Part shown: positions 1-12,250 of the stretch, piece by piece
Layout: every line of letters begins with the position of its first letter
Numbering within the stretch: the first letter of the stretch is position 1
Source of the DNA: Eutrigla gurnardus
Lineage: Eukaryota > Chordata > Actinopteri > Perciformes > Triglidae
Direction of reading: 5' to 3'
Assembly: GCA_963514095.1 (NCBI GenBank)
Contig: OY741269.1
Location: forward strand, 23,427,420-23,491,419
Length of the DNA stretch: 64,000 nucleotides
The notes under the pieces: model-generated
What the model saw: the letters and a program-made list of their open reading frames with translations, nothing else
Told to the model about the DNA's origin: nothing
Databases searched by the model: none
Program-made: the position numbers and the translations under genes

Positions 1-671
1 TTCCTGACAGATTAAATTGAGACTATTTAAGTCTTTTGCTGCCAGATCACTTCTCTAAACAATCCCTTGCCTTTTCTCTCCCTCCACTTTTTTTTTTGTA
101 ACCCCATTTTTGGCCCTCTCTCCTCACTTTTTCTCCATCTCTTTATTTAGTTTCCTAACAAAAGCCAGGACTGGGAGGAACATGATTAGGCTTTGCCACT
201 AATTGGTATCAGATTCACAGGTTTGGATCAGCACTGTATTTGCTAGAGCCAAAGTATTGCTCACAGCTGCGTAGAGAGTGGGTCGCTGAGAACCCCGAGT
301 GTGTTGAGCCGTTTGGCCCACCGTCAGCTTCTCCTTCGCAGTCGCAGACCTGCCATCACGCGCAGAGCTCCGGGGCCAGGGCCGGCACACATGTACGACA
401 GCTTTCATGTGTGAGCCAAACTCTGATCAGAGGACCTCCATATTGACACCTTTCATGGTTTGTTAGCACCTTGACAGTGAGGAAGCGGGACAGCTGAGAC
501 AACTAGCAGTGTGACGGAAACAACCGACTGGCGTGGAGAGAGGGCCGAGGTTAACGGAGGCAGGGTCGACATGCGGGATTAGAGAATGGGGTTTGCCAGC
601 CATATTTTTCTGCCTTCACGACTCCCAGATGCAGAAACTCACATGCACAAATGCACATGAACAATATCATG

Positions 672-674
<3 letters not shown>
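1..674. other. unique non-coding sequence
   Basis: No coherent gene is seen. The first 190 bases are pyrimidine-rich and AT-leaning. From about 280 to 395 the base composition becomes markedly more GC- and CpG-rich than its surroundings, next to an AATTGG-containing stretch near 200. This could be a conserved or regulatory patch. Short open frames on both strands here overlap each other and match no family I know. Confidence 0.6.

Positions 675-708
<34 letters not shown>
675..708. repeat. (AT)n microsatellite
   Basis: About 17 pure AT units, followed after a GCAA spacer by a short CA run to about 725. The TA/CA compound arrangement is typical of vertebrate microsatellites. Confidence 0.95.
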
Positions 709-709
<1 letters not shown>

Positions 710-945
710 CAAACACACACACACAGCTCAATGCTAATTCACTCTGTCAGTGAGCAGAGTGTTTTCTGTGGGTTTTTGTTAAATGAAGGAGGAATTTTAT
801 GATTGGCTACACCACTGAATTAGTTTTGGCAAGGCACCCCTGTTTGTTTCGACTTTAACGCAGTGACATGAGTTGGCAGGCTGTGGGGGGGCAGCACGTG
901 GGGGTTGGGTGCAATGCAATGCGATGGTGGTAACAAGGGGAAAGG

Positions 946-947
<2 letters not shown>

Positions 948-1028
<81 letters not shown>
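948..1028. repeat. long pure (TA)n microsatellite
   Basis: About 40 uninterrupted TA units (81 bp). It is self-complementary along its whole length, so it can extrude as a cruciform and is prone to length change. Open frames through it encode only alternating Ile-Tyr and are artefacts. Confidence 0.97.
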
Positions 1029-1031
<3 letters not shown>

Positions 1032-3737
1032 AACAGGAAAAATGTTGGCATAACCTGCATGCACACATACCATGTCTTCCTTCCCCAAGGGCCATCCCTG
1101 ACCCAGAAAACAAGTACCTAGCAGGGTGTCAGTGGCTAAAGGATGGTTTGTGACCATTACGCTGGTGGAGTCTTAGCATGCCCACCACAGTACACAGACT
1201 TCAGCAGGCAGCAAAACACTTGGGAAGCTGCCAACAGATTTGAGACAACAGCCACAAGGGACTTTACTGCCAATAGTTCGACAGTTCTCCAACGTCAAAC
1301 ACTTGGCAGTTTCAGCACCACCCCTCTTTTAGTTAACCCCTTATTTAACCTGACAAGCAAGAACTCGCTTGTTTACCACAAGGACCTTGGGGAGGTGATT
1401 GCCCTGGATACGCAACTGGCCTGTCATACCTGTGAGGCTCATAGTACCCAACAATCCAAGAAGTAATAGGCAATCCAGTGCCTTTCACTCAAGAAGTTGT
1501 ATCAGAGGTCATGAAAAGTGCCACCACTTTTTGCAGCTCGTACTGGTTGATAACGGTCATAAATAACGTAATATTGGTTTGTGAGAGCAGACTGAATTAC
1601 TTATTCATCCTGCACATCTTCTGAGTTGGTCGGATGAGTAGAACTGACAACTTTCCAGTTATGAACCCACTACCTCTAACTCACTAACTCGTCTCAGACT
1701 TCTCTCAGGTACGACCCCCTGCTGGTGTGCCACCTGGTGGCTTCCCACCAAATCTGAAGATTGCTGTTTCACCAATAGTGCCGCCTGTGTCACCCTCCTG
1801 CTACTTCTCTCCCAAGTGCCTGACATGATTTTCGGCAAGCTTCCAGTTGTCCCCCTCCACCCCCCACGTACTTCTTCAGTCGCTGTCACACAGGCAACCA
1901 CCTCGGGGAGCAGAAGTGAGTGGAGAATGTGGAGTTTCATGTAACGTGAGAAGGACTTGGAAGTGACTTTCAGGTGAGCTGGGGACATTGAAGGGCCAAG
2001 GTGGACTCATGTATGCTTCTGAAGGATTTAGAATCTAGTGAGCAGAAAAGCTTTTTCCACAACCATAAAACTTGTTGTTGCCCTATTTATTTATTGTGAT
2101 CTATCAGTAGAGTGATTAGATCTATTGCCTGACTTTCTTGTTCTGCCTTTAGAAATACTCTTTAGCCATTACAAAAAAACGATCAAACTGTTAATTCCCA
2201 CCCTTAATTGGGCCTTTCAGTGTTGCGAGAGAGCAAATATCTGCCTCGTATTCTCCACCACCTATGAGAGATTGCTTTTCTTCAGCAACAGAGTTTGCTA
2301 TGCAACCATTTTTTGTTTTCACATTTCGTTTCCATCCTCATGTTTGGAAAGCAAACAGCCTAAAATAGCACTGGGGAGGACAAATATGAGGCATATGGTT
2401 ACTTCCAACAGCGAGTCGCCCCACACCGGTATTGGCCAGCTATTTGCGGACAGCTTTTTCATTCTGAACCTCCATCAGATAAAAATATCGGTTGATTGGC
2501 TGGGACAGTTTACCTTCTGCAGTGCCCTGTGACGTTACAATGCAGGCGACTAGACTTTCGAAACGTATCATTTCCATTCGTCTTGATGGACATTCATCTT
2601 GTTTGCTCTTTAATTAAACCATACTGAGGTCAGAAAGATTGTTATGCCACTTTTTTTTTTTAAGAAAGCTTTTTGTGGAAATACAATCCTGTGACCATTT
2701 TACTAAGTTGGAGTCACCTTATCCTCGCTCTGTACCCCATGGCAGCCCTCTCACACTCTGAACCTCTTCCAAGCACAACAACAAGGGACTTTACACAGCA
2801 TGAGGAAAAACTGATATAATGTGATCGCTCTTTTTTTTTTCTTCCCATGTCACTCCTTTGCTCACAGTGTAAGACTCTCCCTCTCCCCTGCTGGCACTGG
2901 CACATCCAATCAAATTAAATCTGGATGGAGGGGAAGGGAATTGGCCGTTATGGGGCCATGTGTCCCTAAATTCATTGAAGATAGAGACTGGAGACGGGAG
3001 TTTTATACCGGCTCCTTCACCCCCCTTCACGTCTCGTAATCCTGGCTAGAAACCGAAGAGAGGAAGAAAGGGCAGCGTCTGTCGCCCCAAAAGACGTTAC
3101 AATAACAGAAAGAGAAACCGGCCAGCTCGAAACACCAAAACCCCTCCATAATCTAGGCGACGGAGGGGAGGCCTTTTGGAACAAGTGACAAGACTGGTGT
3201 GTGTGTGTGCATCTGTGTTCACGGACAGCCCACCAGCTCCACTCATGGGTAACAGATGGCGCCTTATCATTGGCCAGGATCGGTCGGCGCAGCACACATT
3301 CCTAGACATGCCGGTAATGCCTTTTGTGATGTTCGGCTAATGCTAACTTCACATAGAATTACACACCAATCACCGTCATAGCAAGCTCATTACTCGGTGT
3401 CGAACTGAGTACACCACGGGGCATTTGTTGAGATAATTGTTGTCTAATAATTACAAGTTATTACACCTTCCCTGTGGGCTTTCTTTTTTTTATTACAGAT
3501 CCACGCCGGCCTACATTACCGCTATCAGGATCCATTTATGCTGGCAAACAAGTGCCCGTCGTTTCAAACACGCTTCCTCACCTGGCCGCCCTAATAGCAT
3601 GGCCTTTTAGTAGCCTCCCTCCCCCTTTCCCCATTTTGATAATGCCCTTTTATTCCTGAACACATTATTAAACACGTCACTCAGGCTAAATACCAGGAAT
3701 AGTTGGATAAGGGCCTAAACGAGGAACGGGATAGAAA
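1029..3737. other. unique non-coding sequence
   Basis: No gene can be supported. The segment has ordinary composition and no interspersed repeat that I recognise. At 3497-3498 an AG follows a strong T-rich tract and opens a frame free of stops to about 3657, but no donor or homology backs it as an exon. A short GT run lies at 3197-3209. The stretch 3018-3180 is purine-rich with scattered CpG. Confidence 0.55.
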
Positions 3738-3749
3738 GGGGGGGGGGGG
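3738..3749 (+). repeat. poly-G tract
   Basis: Twelve consecutive G residues. Long G homopolymers are uncommon in fish intergenic DNA and are sequencing-error hot spots. Confidence 0.9.
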
Positions 3750-3974
3750 TACATCAAGTACTCTGAGTGATGGATCTGTTTGAGTCCATAAATGCCAGTG
3801 TTGTGAATAGAGAGAGAAAAGGTAAAAGCTGGGAGGCTGAAGGAAGGTTGGAGGGAGGCCAAGTGCATTATGGGCTCGGGTGAGGAGTTCATCCCGGGGT
3901 GCAGCAGGGGGGGGAGGCGGGCTGGTGTTCACTCGGCGTGATGGCTGGTCAGCAAGGAAGATGATTGACACCCG

Positions 3975-4006
3975 GTTTAACTGACTGGAGGTTTAACTGA
4001 CTGGAG
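3975..4006. repeat. 16-bp perfect tandem duplication
   Basis: GTTTAACTGACTGGAG occurs twice head to tail with no mismatch (3975-3990 and 3991-4006). It looks like a recent small duplication or a two-copy variable repeat. Confidence 0.95.
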
Positions 4007-5268
4007 GTGGTGAGGATGTCCTAGGTGTTTGTGTGAACAGATCCCTTAACAGATGGGAGCTTTCTGAGGTATGAATCTATGCATTTGTCTGATTGAAATC
4101 ATGAATGTGTTGCCTGCATGAGGTCCGGCTTCTCCTCTATTACACATCTGGAATTATTTTAGCGAGAAAAAAACGTTCAGGTAATGTAACACATCCTCTG
4201 GCAGCCATATCTGCTTGACGTAATGCAATCCTGAATGCTGGCTGTCCATCTCAACAAAACGGAGCAGGGTTTTCTGTGGCTTTATTAGACAAATAGTGCA
4301 ACATTTTAAGAGATTTGCTGAGTTCGATGAAAAGATCAATAGAAGCCTTTTGATTGTAAGCTATTGCATAAAGACTGGACGCAGCAGGAAATGGATAGTG
4401 GCTCATCGATTAACACGGTATATCTCAGTTTTTTATTCCATCTGCTTAGTAAGGTAGACTCTGAATACGGCCTTATCCAGTTCTGACATTTGACATTCTA
4501 TGCTGTTGCATTGCCATTATAGTTTAAATATAGAAAAACTGCCTCTCAGTTAGGATTTTACTCAACTAGGGCAAAGACGGATTGCTTGGGATTGAAAAAT
4601 ATATATATTATGAAGTTAGACAGCTGCCTAACTGTGGTAACTAGACAGTTACGGTTGGCAATGCCACTGGAAAGCCTCTATGGAGCGATGCTACAGGAGT
4701 AATACACAAGTAGCTGACAAAATGACTAATGGCACTACCAAAGTGGCCTTGTTTTGATATTTAATAGCCCTAGTACCCCCCAGTGAGAGACAGAGCACAT
4801 GATAAGGCTTAACCCGGGCTGTGACGGGCTTAGCTTTCTGGTTACTGCGAGGAGTGACAGTCTGATGGGGAAAACAAGTTTTCCAAAGCATTGTGAGAGT
4901 ATAGCCACCGTTTTCTGATGTCATCAGAGGCAAAGACATACACAAAGACACACACGCACACACACACAAGGATCACCTGCCTGGAGACAGGGTGGATTAT
5001 GGGGAATTAGGGGGCACTGTGTGACTTGGCACTGAAACTGAGCGTCCTGTTGTTGTCGGCGCAGGATCTGAAACTCTGCCAAAGCACACCGACACACTCT
5101 TACAATAGAGAGCACACACATGATTGAGGAGACACTGATAGGAACACAAGGTAAAGACACTCTTGTGTGATGCGCTTATGAGCATACACACAAATACATT
5201 TCAATCTGCAACACATTAGGAGGCCCTAGATTGCACATACACAGTTTCTCATTACACACTGCATGCAT
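4007..5268. other. unique non-coding sequence
   Basis: No gene is seen. The segment contains an imperfect CA-rich patch near 4938-4970 and otherwise unique sequence. Open frames on the minus strand around 4700-5190 run through the CA-rich patch and carry no recognisable domain. Confidence 0.6.
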
Positions 5269-5326
5269 CACACACACACACGCCCACACACACACACGCA
5301 CACACACACACACACACACACGCACA
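5269..5326. repeat. (CA)n microsatellite, interrupted
   Basis: About 58 bp of CA units broken by CG substitutions at several places. The interruptions suggest an older, more stable array than the pure ones nearby. Confidence 0.95.
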
Positions 5327-5872
5327 ACCTAGATCCCAGCAGTGTTAAGTGCGTCCCTTATCCCACAGTAGCAACTGTAACAATGACCAGGCTTAGCGGT
5401 GCAACAGTAGCCCCTCTGCAGATTGACATACTACACCGCTGTTCATACAGTGCAACCATTCACATTCTCAGGACTTGATAACTCACTTTTTGCCGACGCT
5501 AACCCGCAGCTGTTATAATTAACAGTGAAGCCTTTGGCATGAAATATCAATCTGTATTTGGGCTTTTAGCAACAGGCACATCCTGTGTGGTGTAGTGGAT
5601 GGAGGGTATGCTAATAGATCAACCTTAGACTTTAAACTTGCAACTGGACTTATTTTTGCCCCTGGCATTTTGTGAAATTACAAAAAAATAAAAAAATACA
5701 GCTAAATAAGATGCTGATCATTTAAAATAGCATCAGCAAAGCAAATTGCCTTAGATATGTATACTAACAACTGTATAGTTTAATATGGTACATGGACATT
5801 TTGTTTCTAACATTTCAATCACTGAAAGAAACTGTACTTCCTTATGAGCTGAATATACAGGCATCTGTTCCT

Positions 5873-5873
<1 letters not shown>
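5327..5873. other. unique AT-leaning sequence
   Basis: I see nothing identifiable. An A-rich stretch lies near 5680-5705. Confidence 0.6.

Positions 5874-5929
<56 letters not shown>
5874..5929. repeat. (CA)n microsatellite
   Basis: About 28 pure CA units. Confidence 0.97.
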
Positions 5930-5932
<3 letters not shown>

Positions 5933-6038
5933 CACAGATTTAAAACACACATGGCATACACAAGGGAGAACTTCAGGGCTAATGGTATGGCTATGTAAGC
6001 ATACTGAGACGAAGAGATGAGAAATTGATGCAGGATGC

Positions 6039-6041
<3 letters not shown>

Positions 6042-6079
<38 letters not shown>
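6042..6079. repeat. (CA)n microsatellite
   Basis: About 19 pure CA units, only 112 bp after the preceding CA array in the same orientation. Confidence 0.97.
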
Positions 6080-6081
<2 letters not shown>

Positions 6082-6113
6082 CATGCATCCAAAACCATGC
6101 AGAATCTCAAATC

Positions 6114-6131
6114 ATATATATATATATATAT
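6114..6131. repeat. short (AT)n run
   Basis: Nine AT units. Confidence 0.85.
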
Positions 6132-6176
6132 TATGAGAGTCAAGCTGAACAGGGTCTTCTTTCCCCGCTGATTCTA

Positions 6177-6216
<40 letters not shown>

Positions 6217-6306
6217 GTAGGGACAGTGGGAATCTCGTTCATCCATTCATGCGCTTCACTAATTACATGACGAGGCATTTGGCTACATTAAGAGAGTCAT
6301 AACCCT

Positions 6307-7122
6307 GGGTGCAGTCGAATAGTCTTTTTTGCTTAGGAAGGTTCCTAACTGAAGAAGTGACCTGGAAGTAAACAAGCGGCCGCCATGATAAGAGCTGTTC
6401 GAATTCTCTAAATGCAAAGGAAAGGAGCTCCAATGCTTCCTTTCAGAGCTCCTTTAGCATATATGCAACGGACCTTCCTATGCGAAAGGAAAGGAGATTA
6501 CGCCGACCCACAATTCTTTGCGAGAGCAACATTTAAAGTGCCGCACACCTCGGCCGTTCATGAAAACAAACAATATGCCTATTTACATATTTAACAATTA
6601 CTTTCATGCAGACATATAGTAATTGGAATAGTGATGATAAATGTGTGTGGACAGTGATAATAATTGAATGGTATTTATTTTTATTTATTTCAATCATGTT
6701 ACAAACTTGACAAAAACGAAACCAAAACCACAAATGAAACGTAAATAAAGCAACGGTCAAACAGGAAGGAGGAGCTGCTGGACCTGAAGCCGGTCAGTGA
6801 ACCAGCTGTTGATAAAACCAACATGTGGGGAAGTGGACGATGCGTTTTTTGTAGTTATTGCATTATTGTAGTTTCTCCAGCACAGAGGCACGTCAATCGC
6901 CGGCGCCGATCATCAGCTGTCAATCATCAGCGGCCGCGTTATAATGACATAGCTTAGTGAAAGTCCGGTCGGATTCTCTGAGCACCACGGTAGACTTTTC
7001 CTAACTCCTTTTGAGTTCTCCTATCGCCTTTCCTTAACCCTGTGACGTTTTCCCCAGAGGTCAAGGAATAGGAGTTAGGAATAGGAGTTAGGACCTTATT
7101 TTTTGACTATTCGACAGAACCC
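6307..7122. mobile_element. non-autonomous DNA transposon with terminal inverted repeats
   Basis: The left end reads GGGTGCAGTCGAATAGTC and the reverse complement of the right end reads GGGTTCTGTCGAATAGTC. Similarity continues inward: AGGAAGGTTCCTAACT on the left against AAGGTCCTAACTCC on the right. The 816-bp body has no transposase frame. It contains two aaaggaaaggag copies near 6414 and 6490, and a tandem ataggagttagg repeat next to the right end. I recognise it as a common teleost repeat, superfamily uncertain. No convincing target-site duplication is visible, so the exact ends could shift by a few bases. Confidence 0.75.
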
Positions 7123-7394
7123 TGTGTGTCTTGTCCTGGTGTTGGAGGTCATTAACAGCTGATGAGCCACACCTGGGCCTGATTGTGTCTGCAGGTATAA
7201 AAGCTTGTCACTCTCAGGAACCTCTCTCCCTTCTTACCTTCTCTGTGACACGGCTGCTGCTTTGTTCATTGATCACTGACCTTCCACATTTGTTTGGTTC
7301 TTTTAGGTTAAATCTGAGAAATAAATGTGTAGTTATTACTCTTAACTCATCCGGTCTCGCATTTTTGTTGCAGCCTTTGAGTTGGACTGTAACA
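7123..7394 (+). mobile_element. probable solo LTR of an LTR retrotransposon
   Basis: A 272-bp unit begins TGTG and ends GTAACA, giving the TG...CA termini of LTRs. It has LTR-like order: a TATA box (GGTATAAAAG near 7194-7203), then an AATAAA signal at 7320-7325, then a short U5-like stretch. No second LTR, primer-binding site or gag/pol coding follows, so it would be a solo LTR or fragment. It abuts the inverted-repeat element on its left. No matching flanking duplication was found. A host promoter with TATA box is the alternative. Confidence 0.45.
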
Positions 7395-7420
7395 AATACT
7401 GGATATATATCCAGGCAGCA

Positions 7421-7446
7421 ACACACACACACACACACACACACAC
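7421..7446. repeat. (AC)n microsatellite
   Basis: Thirteen AC units, then an imperfect continuation to about 7461. Confidence 0.93.
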
Positions 7447-7601
7447 GCAGAGACACACACACTCTCTTATAGTACAGCGTATCGGGCATATCTATCACAC
7501 CCCCTGCCAGTTGTCAGTCACTGCCTTTGAGCACAAGGCCTGAGGGACTAGATTAAATCCTTCTGGAGACAGGATGACGGGTACAGAGGCCTGCATTGAG
7601 C

Positions 7602-7635
7602 TCACACACACGGAACACACACACACACACACACA
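7602..7635. repeat. (CA)n microsatellite, interrupted
   Basis: Two CA runs separated by CGGAA. Confidence 0.9.
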
Positions 7636-8252
7636 AAGAATGACGGCATGTCCCGGGCTAACTATCTTTACATGATGAAACTCAGCGTTTGCTGAGATCT
7701 GATGACAGAACTTCTTCTCCCTAAGATGAATTACCTCTCGTTCAAATAACTCATCTCCTAACATATGACATTGTTTTTTCTTTTGAAAACTCTCTGATTT
7801 AATAACTAAAATGTTTTAACTTTCATTCGACTGTTGCTGAAACCAGGCAGGAAATTAAAAGCCCACCAGTAAATATTTTCTTGCGATTGCCTGCAAATAA
7901 TGATACTAAGTAATGTGTGCTCGTAAACATTTCATTGCCTGAGCCTCCAGGGGTAATATAACCAAATGGCTGATTCGTAATATAACAAATCACAAATTAG
8001 TGGCTCAGTGTTGTGTGTTGCCACGCTTGACAGACCCCTTTCATTCCCATCCAGTTAATGATATATTGACTATACCTAAAGCAATATCTGTATTTTGTTC
8101 CGCTCTTTAATTGCATTATATACCTTCACATGGTGAAAAGAATTCGAAGGCCTGAACGTGGATTGGGTATAGCTGAATACTTGAAATTGCCCATTTGCTT
8201 TGTTGTGATTCGTGCAGTGTTTTTCTCCACTGGCTGTTGACAAAGTGTTGGA
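7636..8252. other. unique non-coding sequence
   Basis: Nothing identifiable. It is AT-leaning unique sequence leading to the inverted-repeat element at 8253. Confidence 0.6.
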
Positions 8253-8597
8253 TACAACAGCGTTTTAGGGCCACTCAAGGTTTTTTTTAAAAAAAAAAGG
8301 AGCTGAGAGATCGGGGCAATATTCAGAGAAAAAAAATTGATATTTATATGGGCCAAATTGTCAACTTATGGGTATTTATTGATCCGACGGTTGGGCTAAG
8401 ATGCTAGCGGTAGTTTTCACTTGTCATAGCCGACGTAAACTAATAACTTGTTTCCGCTTAGACCGGAAGTTAGTTTGCATATGTCGGTTGTTAGCATCGT
8501 AATAAACTCACAAATGTGCAACTTGTTTTCTCAGAATATTGCCCACTTCTCTCGGCTCCGTTTTTCCCCCCTACAGTGGCCCTAATACGCCGTCGTA
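8253..8597. mobile_element. MITE-like element with about 85-bp inverted repeats
   Basis: Bases 8253-8340 are an imperfect inverted copy of 8520-8597. Outer ends are TACAACAGCGTTTTAGGGCC and the complement of a TACGACGGCGTATTAGGGCC end. Inside both lie GGAGCYGAGAGA and GGGCAATATTC blocks. The six bases GTTGGA occur on both sides (8247-8252 and 8598-8603), a plausible target-site duplication. The 345-bp element has no coding capacity. The same sequence blocks recur in opposite orientation at 51128-51406, which confirms a dispersed family. Confidence 0.8.
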
Positions 8598-8603
8598 GTT
8601 GGA

Positions 8604-9700
8604 AGATGAGATATGGCCATATTTAAGATGTCCCTTTTTTGTTTTTGTTCGCCGCATCACAAAAACCGCAGCTAAGCAACCTCAAGTGAAAGCTGGAGAT
8701 CTCTCCAGGCTTTTTGAGAATGAAAGTTATGTGGAGGCAAAACAGATGGTGATGAGATGAGTCCGTTTTTTTTGGCACGGCACTTCCCCCAAAATTTTTT
8801 CGATGCGCTCTTTTGTTGTACTTGAACGCCGACATCAACTGTCTTCCCCGGCTCTGCTACAAGTGGCTGTGGCAGCTGTGATAACACTACAGTGACAGAA
8901 TTATGAAAGGTTTATGAGCTAGTTCCTGCAGGAGTCAAAACCTGACTACATGATTGCAACATGCGTCTAAAAAAATTAACTTTTTGCTCATGCAACGGGC
9001 AAAAATGACTACTTGTGCATGTGATGCTGGTTGCTATGTTGCGTTTCACTCAAAACAGCTGAAGGGAGCGTATTCATCATTACATACTTGACGAATTAAG
9101 TGTAAGAAAATTGCGTATTTCAAGCCGCTCGGAAACGGATGGTGCCGCACGGTTGCTGTGGGAGCAAGAAAACATTTTACTGACAGATGACATAACATTA
9201 TGGCTCTCCTCTCTCAGATGAAAACTATGCTGTGGATTGATGGATTCAACATCTGAAAAATCCCTCCATTTTCTCACCCAACGAGCATTAACTGAACTGC
9301 TCCCGGAAGATGCAACTTGCTGTCAAAGATACTTATGTGCCAATATATTTATGGCACTTACGGCAGTATATTTCTCCTGGGGAAAAGAAAAGGTTGGATT
9401 TTCAAACTTGCATTCTTCTTTAGTGTTCTTAGAGTGTATCATAAAAATCATCCAGCTTCTGTGGGAAAACCTACAGCACTTCTCCAGTGTCCTTGGGTGT
9501 GGTGGAGTCGGTATCTGTGGCTCTACACCTATAAGGATTATTATGTGTTTGATGAACAGGCCATGCAGGCGCAGTCCAATCTCAAGGGCACGGACCATCT
9601 ATCTGCCATCTGTCAGCAAATTGTCATCTGGCTTTATTAATTACACAAGTGTAAATATGGCCAGGAGACAGCAGTTTGACACATGAAGGAGATCTATGAG

Positions 9701-9701
<1 letters not shown>
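8604..9701. other. unique non-coding sequence, possible conserved element near its end
   Basis: No gene is supported. A 149-codon frame on the plus strand (9237-9686) is the longest open frame outside low-complexity DNA, but it has no recognisable domain and competing frames overlap it. The last part, roughly 9560-9680 with AT-rich motifs such as TTATTAATTACAC, has the look of a conserved non-coding element. This is an impression only. Confidence 0.5.

Positions 9702-9756
<55 letters not shown>
9702..9756. repeat. (TG)n microsatellite
   Basis: About 27 pure TG units. Confidence 0.97.
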
Positions 9757-9757
<1 letters not shown>

Positions 9758-11575
9758 CCTCTGTCTCTGGTCAGTTTAAAAAAAAGAAAACCCTCTCCGT
9801 GTCTCGAAGCTTTCCTCTCAGGATGTGACCACAGCTCTTATAGGCCATCTCGGCTCAGGCCCCTGACCTTTATTTCCTCAACATGGTTTGTTGATTGGGT
9901 GGTGACCTCCAGTGCCCCCGGTGGGGGGCTATATAGAAACTGTGTAAGTGAATTTATGTGTGTATGTGTATGAGTGTGGTTGAGATGAAATGACATAGAA
10001 AAAGGGATTTCTGCTTTTTTTATGTAAAGACAATAAACACCTTTGTGTTTGAGGGTTTTAGTGTCATGAAGTTGCACACAGTTGTTCTTCAGGTTCTTTT
10101 ACATTAATTTCGCAATTTTCTTTTTGCCGTTATCGTCCAACAACTTGTTTATGTGAAAAGCGTGTATCCTTTGAAGCCTATAAAATGCTGCTGCTTTCCA
10201 ATCAACAGAGTAGTGGCACCTTCTTTAAAGAAAATCTGACTTTCTTTCAATGAGCATTTTACGATCTTCGCAAAGCAGACAAATGGTTAATGAATTAAGG
10301 AAAAGACAGAGTGGTTTTATGCATAAACACATTTCAGCAGATAACCTGTAGGGGGAAGGAAATGTGGAATAAATATAAAAAAGGCCCATAAACCAGTTTG
10401 GGGGAGATCAAGGAAACAGACATTTGACTCTGGGGCTCGGCAGGGAGGGTAAACTAAATCTTCCATCCTGCACTCACCATTTAAGACTGGAGATAGATTC
10501 TTTATCTTTATGTGTCTGCAGTAGTAAAAGATTAAGGTTGTCTGCATGCAGTGCAGGTCAACTCTAGGTGGTCTGGCTTCACAGACCTCACAGACATTAA
10601 GACGAAAACACATTCTTCTAACCTTGAAGAAAAAAAAGCCCTCACAGCCGGAGCTTTGTTCATATTATTGATTGTTCCACAGCATTGTGGGTATTTAACA
10701 GTACAAAATGATTTGACACAGCCTGTGAAGATTCATCTTTCAGATAAACTGCATAATGAACAATCAAATCTCGAGTCGAGGGATTCTAGTGATTTTTTTT
10801 TCACCAGTATTAATGCAATGTTTGACCTCAGGATGATTGAAATAGACTTCTACTGTGATATATTTGGCCGAGAATATCCGTCGATGTGTCTGTGTGATCT
10901 ATGTGTATCTGGTTTCCAAGGTGATGAATGTGCTTGTCTTGATGAGTCCATTTTGGACTAAGAGTTGGTGGTGTAAAGAATAGAGCCAGTAAGCAATGAA
11001 GATGGATTCACTAACAAAGCACAGATGTATGTGCAATGACTGACTGATCATGACTGCCACTACAATCGCCTGTGGGAGAAATGAGGTTCCCATGCAACTA
11101 AACTGCACTCTCGATTATGTTTCCAGGGAAACGCAGTTTGAAACTCATGCTGAATGAACAACACAAAAAAACTTCAAAACTACTTGGTTTGTTTTCATAA
11201 AAAAAAATCATGGTTTGTTGAAATGCATTTCCATTTTCCCTCTTCTCTAAGCTAATGAAATAGACTCGGAAAGCTTGAGATATTTTTCTACTAAAAAACT
11301 GTTATGCTGTCAACTTTTAGGCAGATTTTTAAAACAAGCCTCCTACTCTGTATCACCCATGTGATTTGCCATTTGAATTGAATTGATTTGATTAGCACAA
11401 TTAAAATGCAAAACAGAAGAGACAAATAGTGAAACAATGCAAGGAGATGTAGGAAACACATAGGGGCTTATAATAGCCTCACCTATTATAAAATCAATAA
11501 CAAAACAAAATAGGGCATAGAAATATAACAATAAAGTATTATATAAAGTAATATATATGAAGTGTAGAATAAGTA
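9757..11575. other. unique non-coding sequence
   Basis: I see no gene or interspersed repeat that I recognise. Open frames (for example 10551-10961, plus) have no domain signature and normal intergenic base use. Confidence 0.55.
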
Positions 11576-11579
11576 GTGT

Positions 11580-11618
<39 letters not shown>
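11576..11618. repeat. (TG)n microsatellite
   Basis: About 21 TG units with one TA interruption near the start, running into TATATA. Confidence 0.95.
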
Positions 11619-11622
<4 letters not shown>

Positions 11623-12250
11623 AACACAGGGCTGGTGATAATGGTAGCCATTCTGATTGGGAGTCCTTTTCTGACTTGATGTTGACACTTTACAGGGATA
11701 AAGACGGTGGATGGCAAAGCTCCCATATTATTAAAATAAATACAAAATAAGAACTCTTCATTATTGCTCTAGCATCTCCAATAGCTGACCATTCAATCCT
11801 TTTCTACACATGCCCTAATAATCTGTCAAAAAGATGTATGAACACGATGTGGCTGTTCTTCTATCTTTGGCTCAGTTTGCTGCACTTCCTGGCATATTTC
11901 CAAATTGCAATATGCATTTGCTCCTTCTCGAAAGGCATCGCTTTGCAGTCTGTTTAAACCCTTAAAACTGACACACACCGCATCGTTTCACACTCACACC
12001 TCCGTATTCTGCAAAGCTCTCAAACTCCTCCACTAAACGAACGCTGACTCATTACTCACTCAACTCACTTCTGCTCCTCCGGATCATAACTTTCTCCTTC
12101 CACCTCTCCTTGAGGTTCACGGCTCCATCCCTCCCCTCTCCCACTGCGTTTCCTACCTCTCTTGCCCTTCTCCTCCTCACTGCTCACACTTGAATTCTTA
12201 AAATGTATCTTTGCTCACCTCCCGTCTCTCCCCCGTCTCTCCTCCATCAG
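11619..12250. other. unique sequence ending in a pyrimidine-rich tract
   Basis: From about 12088 to 12250 the plus strand is strongly C/T-rich, ending CTCCTCCATCAG. That is a good polypyrimidine tract and 3' splice acceptor for the exon-like segment that follows. Confidence 0.5.

Noticed and set aside
7190..7330. TATA box plus AATAAA as a compact host gene
   Set aside because: No meaningful coding between them, and the unit has TG...CA ends typical of an LTR, so a solo LTR is the simpler reading.
9237..9686. 149-codon frame, the longest outside simple repeats
   Set aside because: A long opposite-strand frame overlaps it, a second plus-strand frame is also open, codon use is not biased and no domain is visible.
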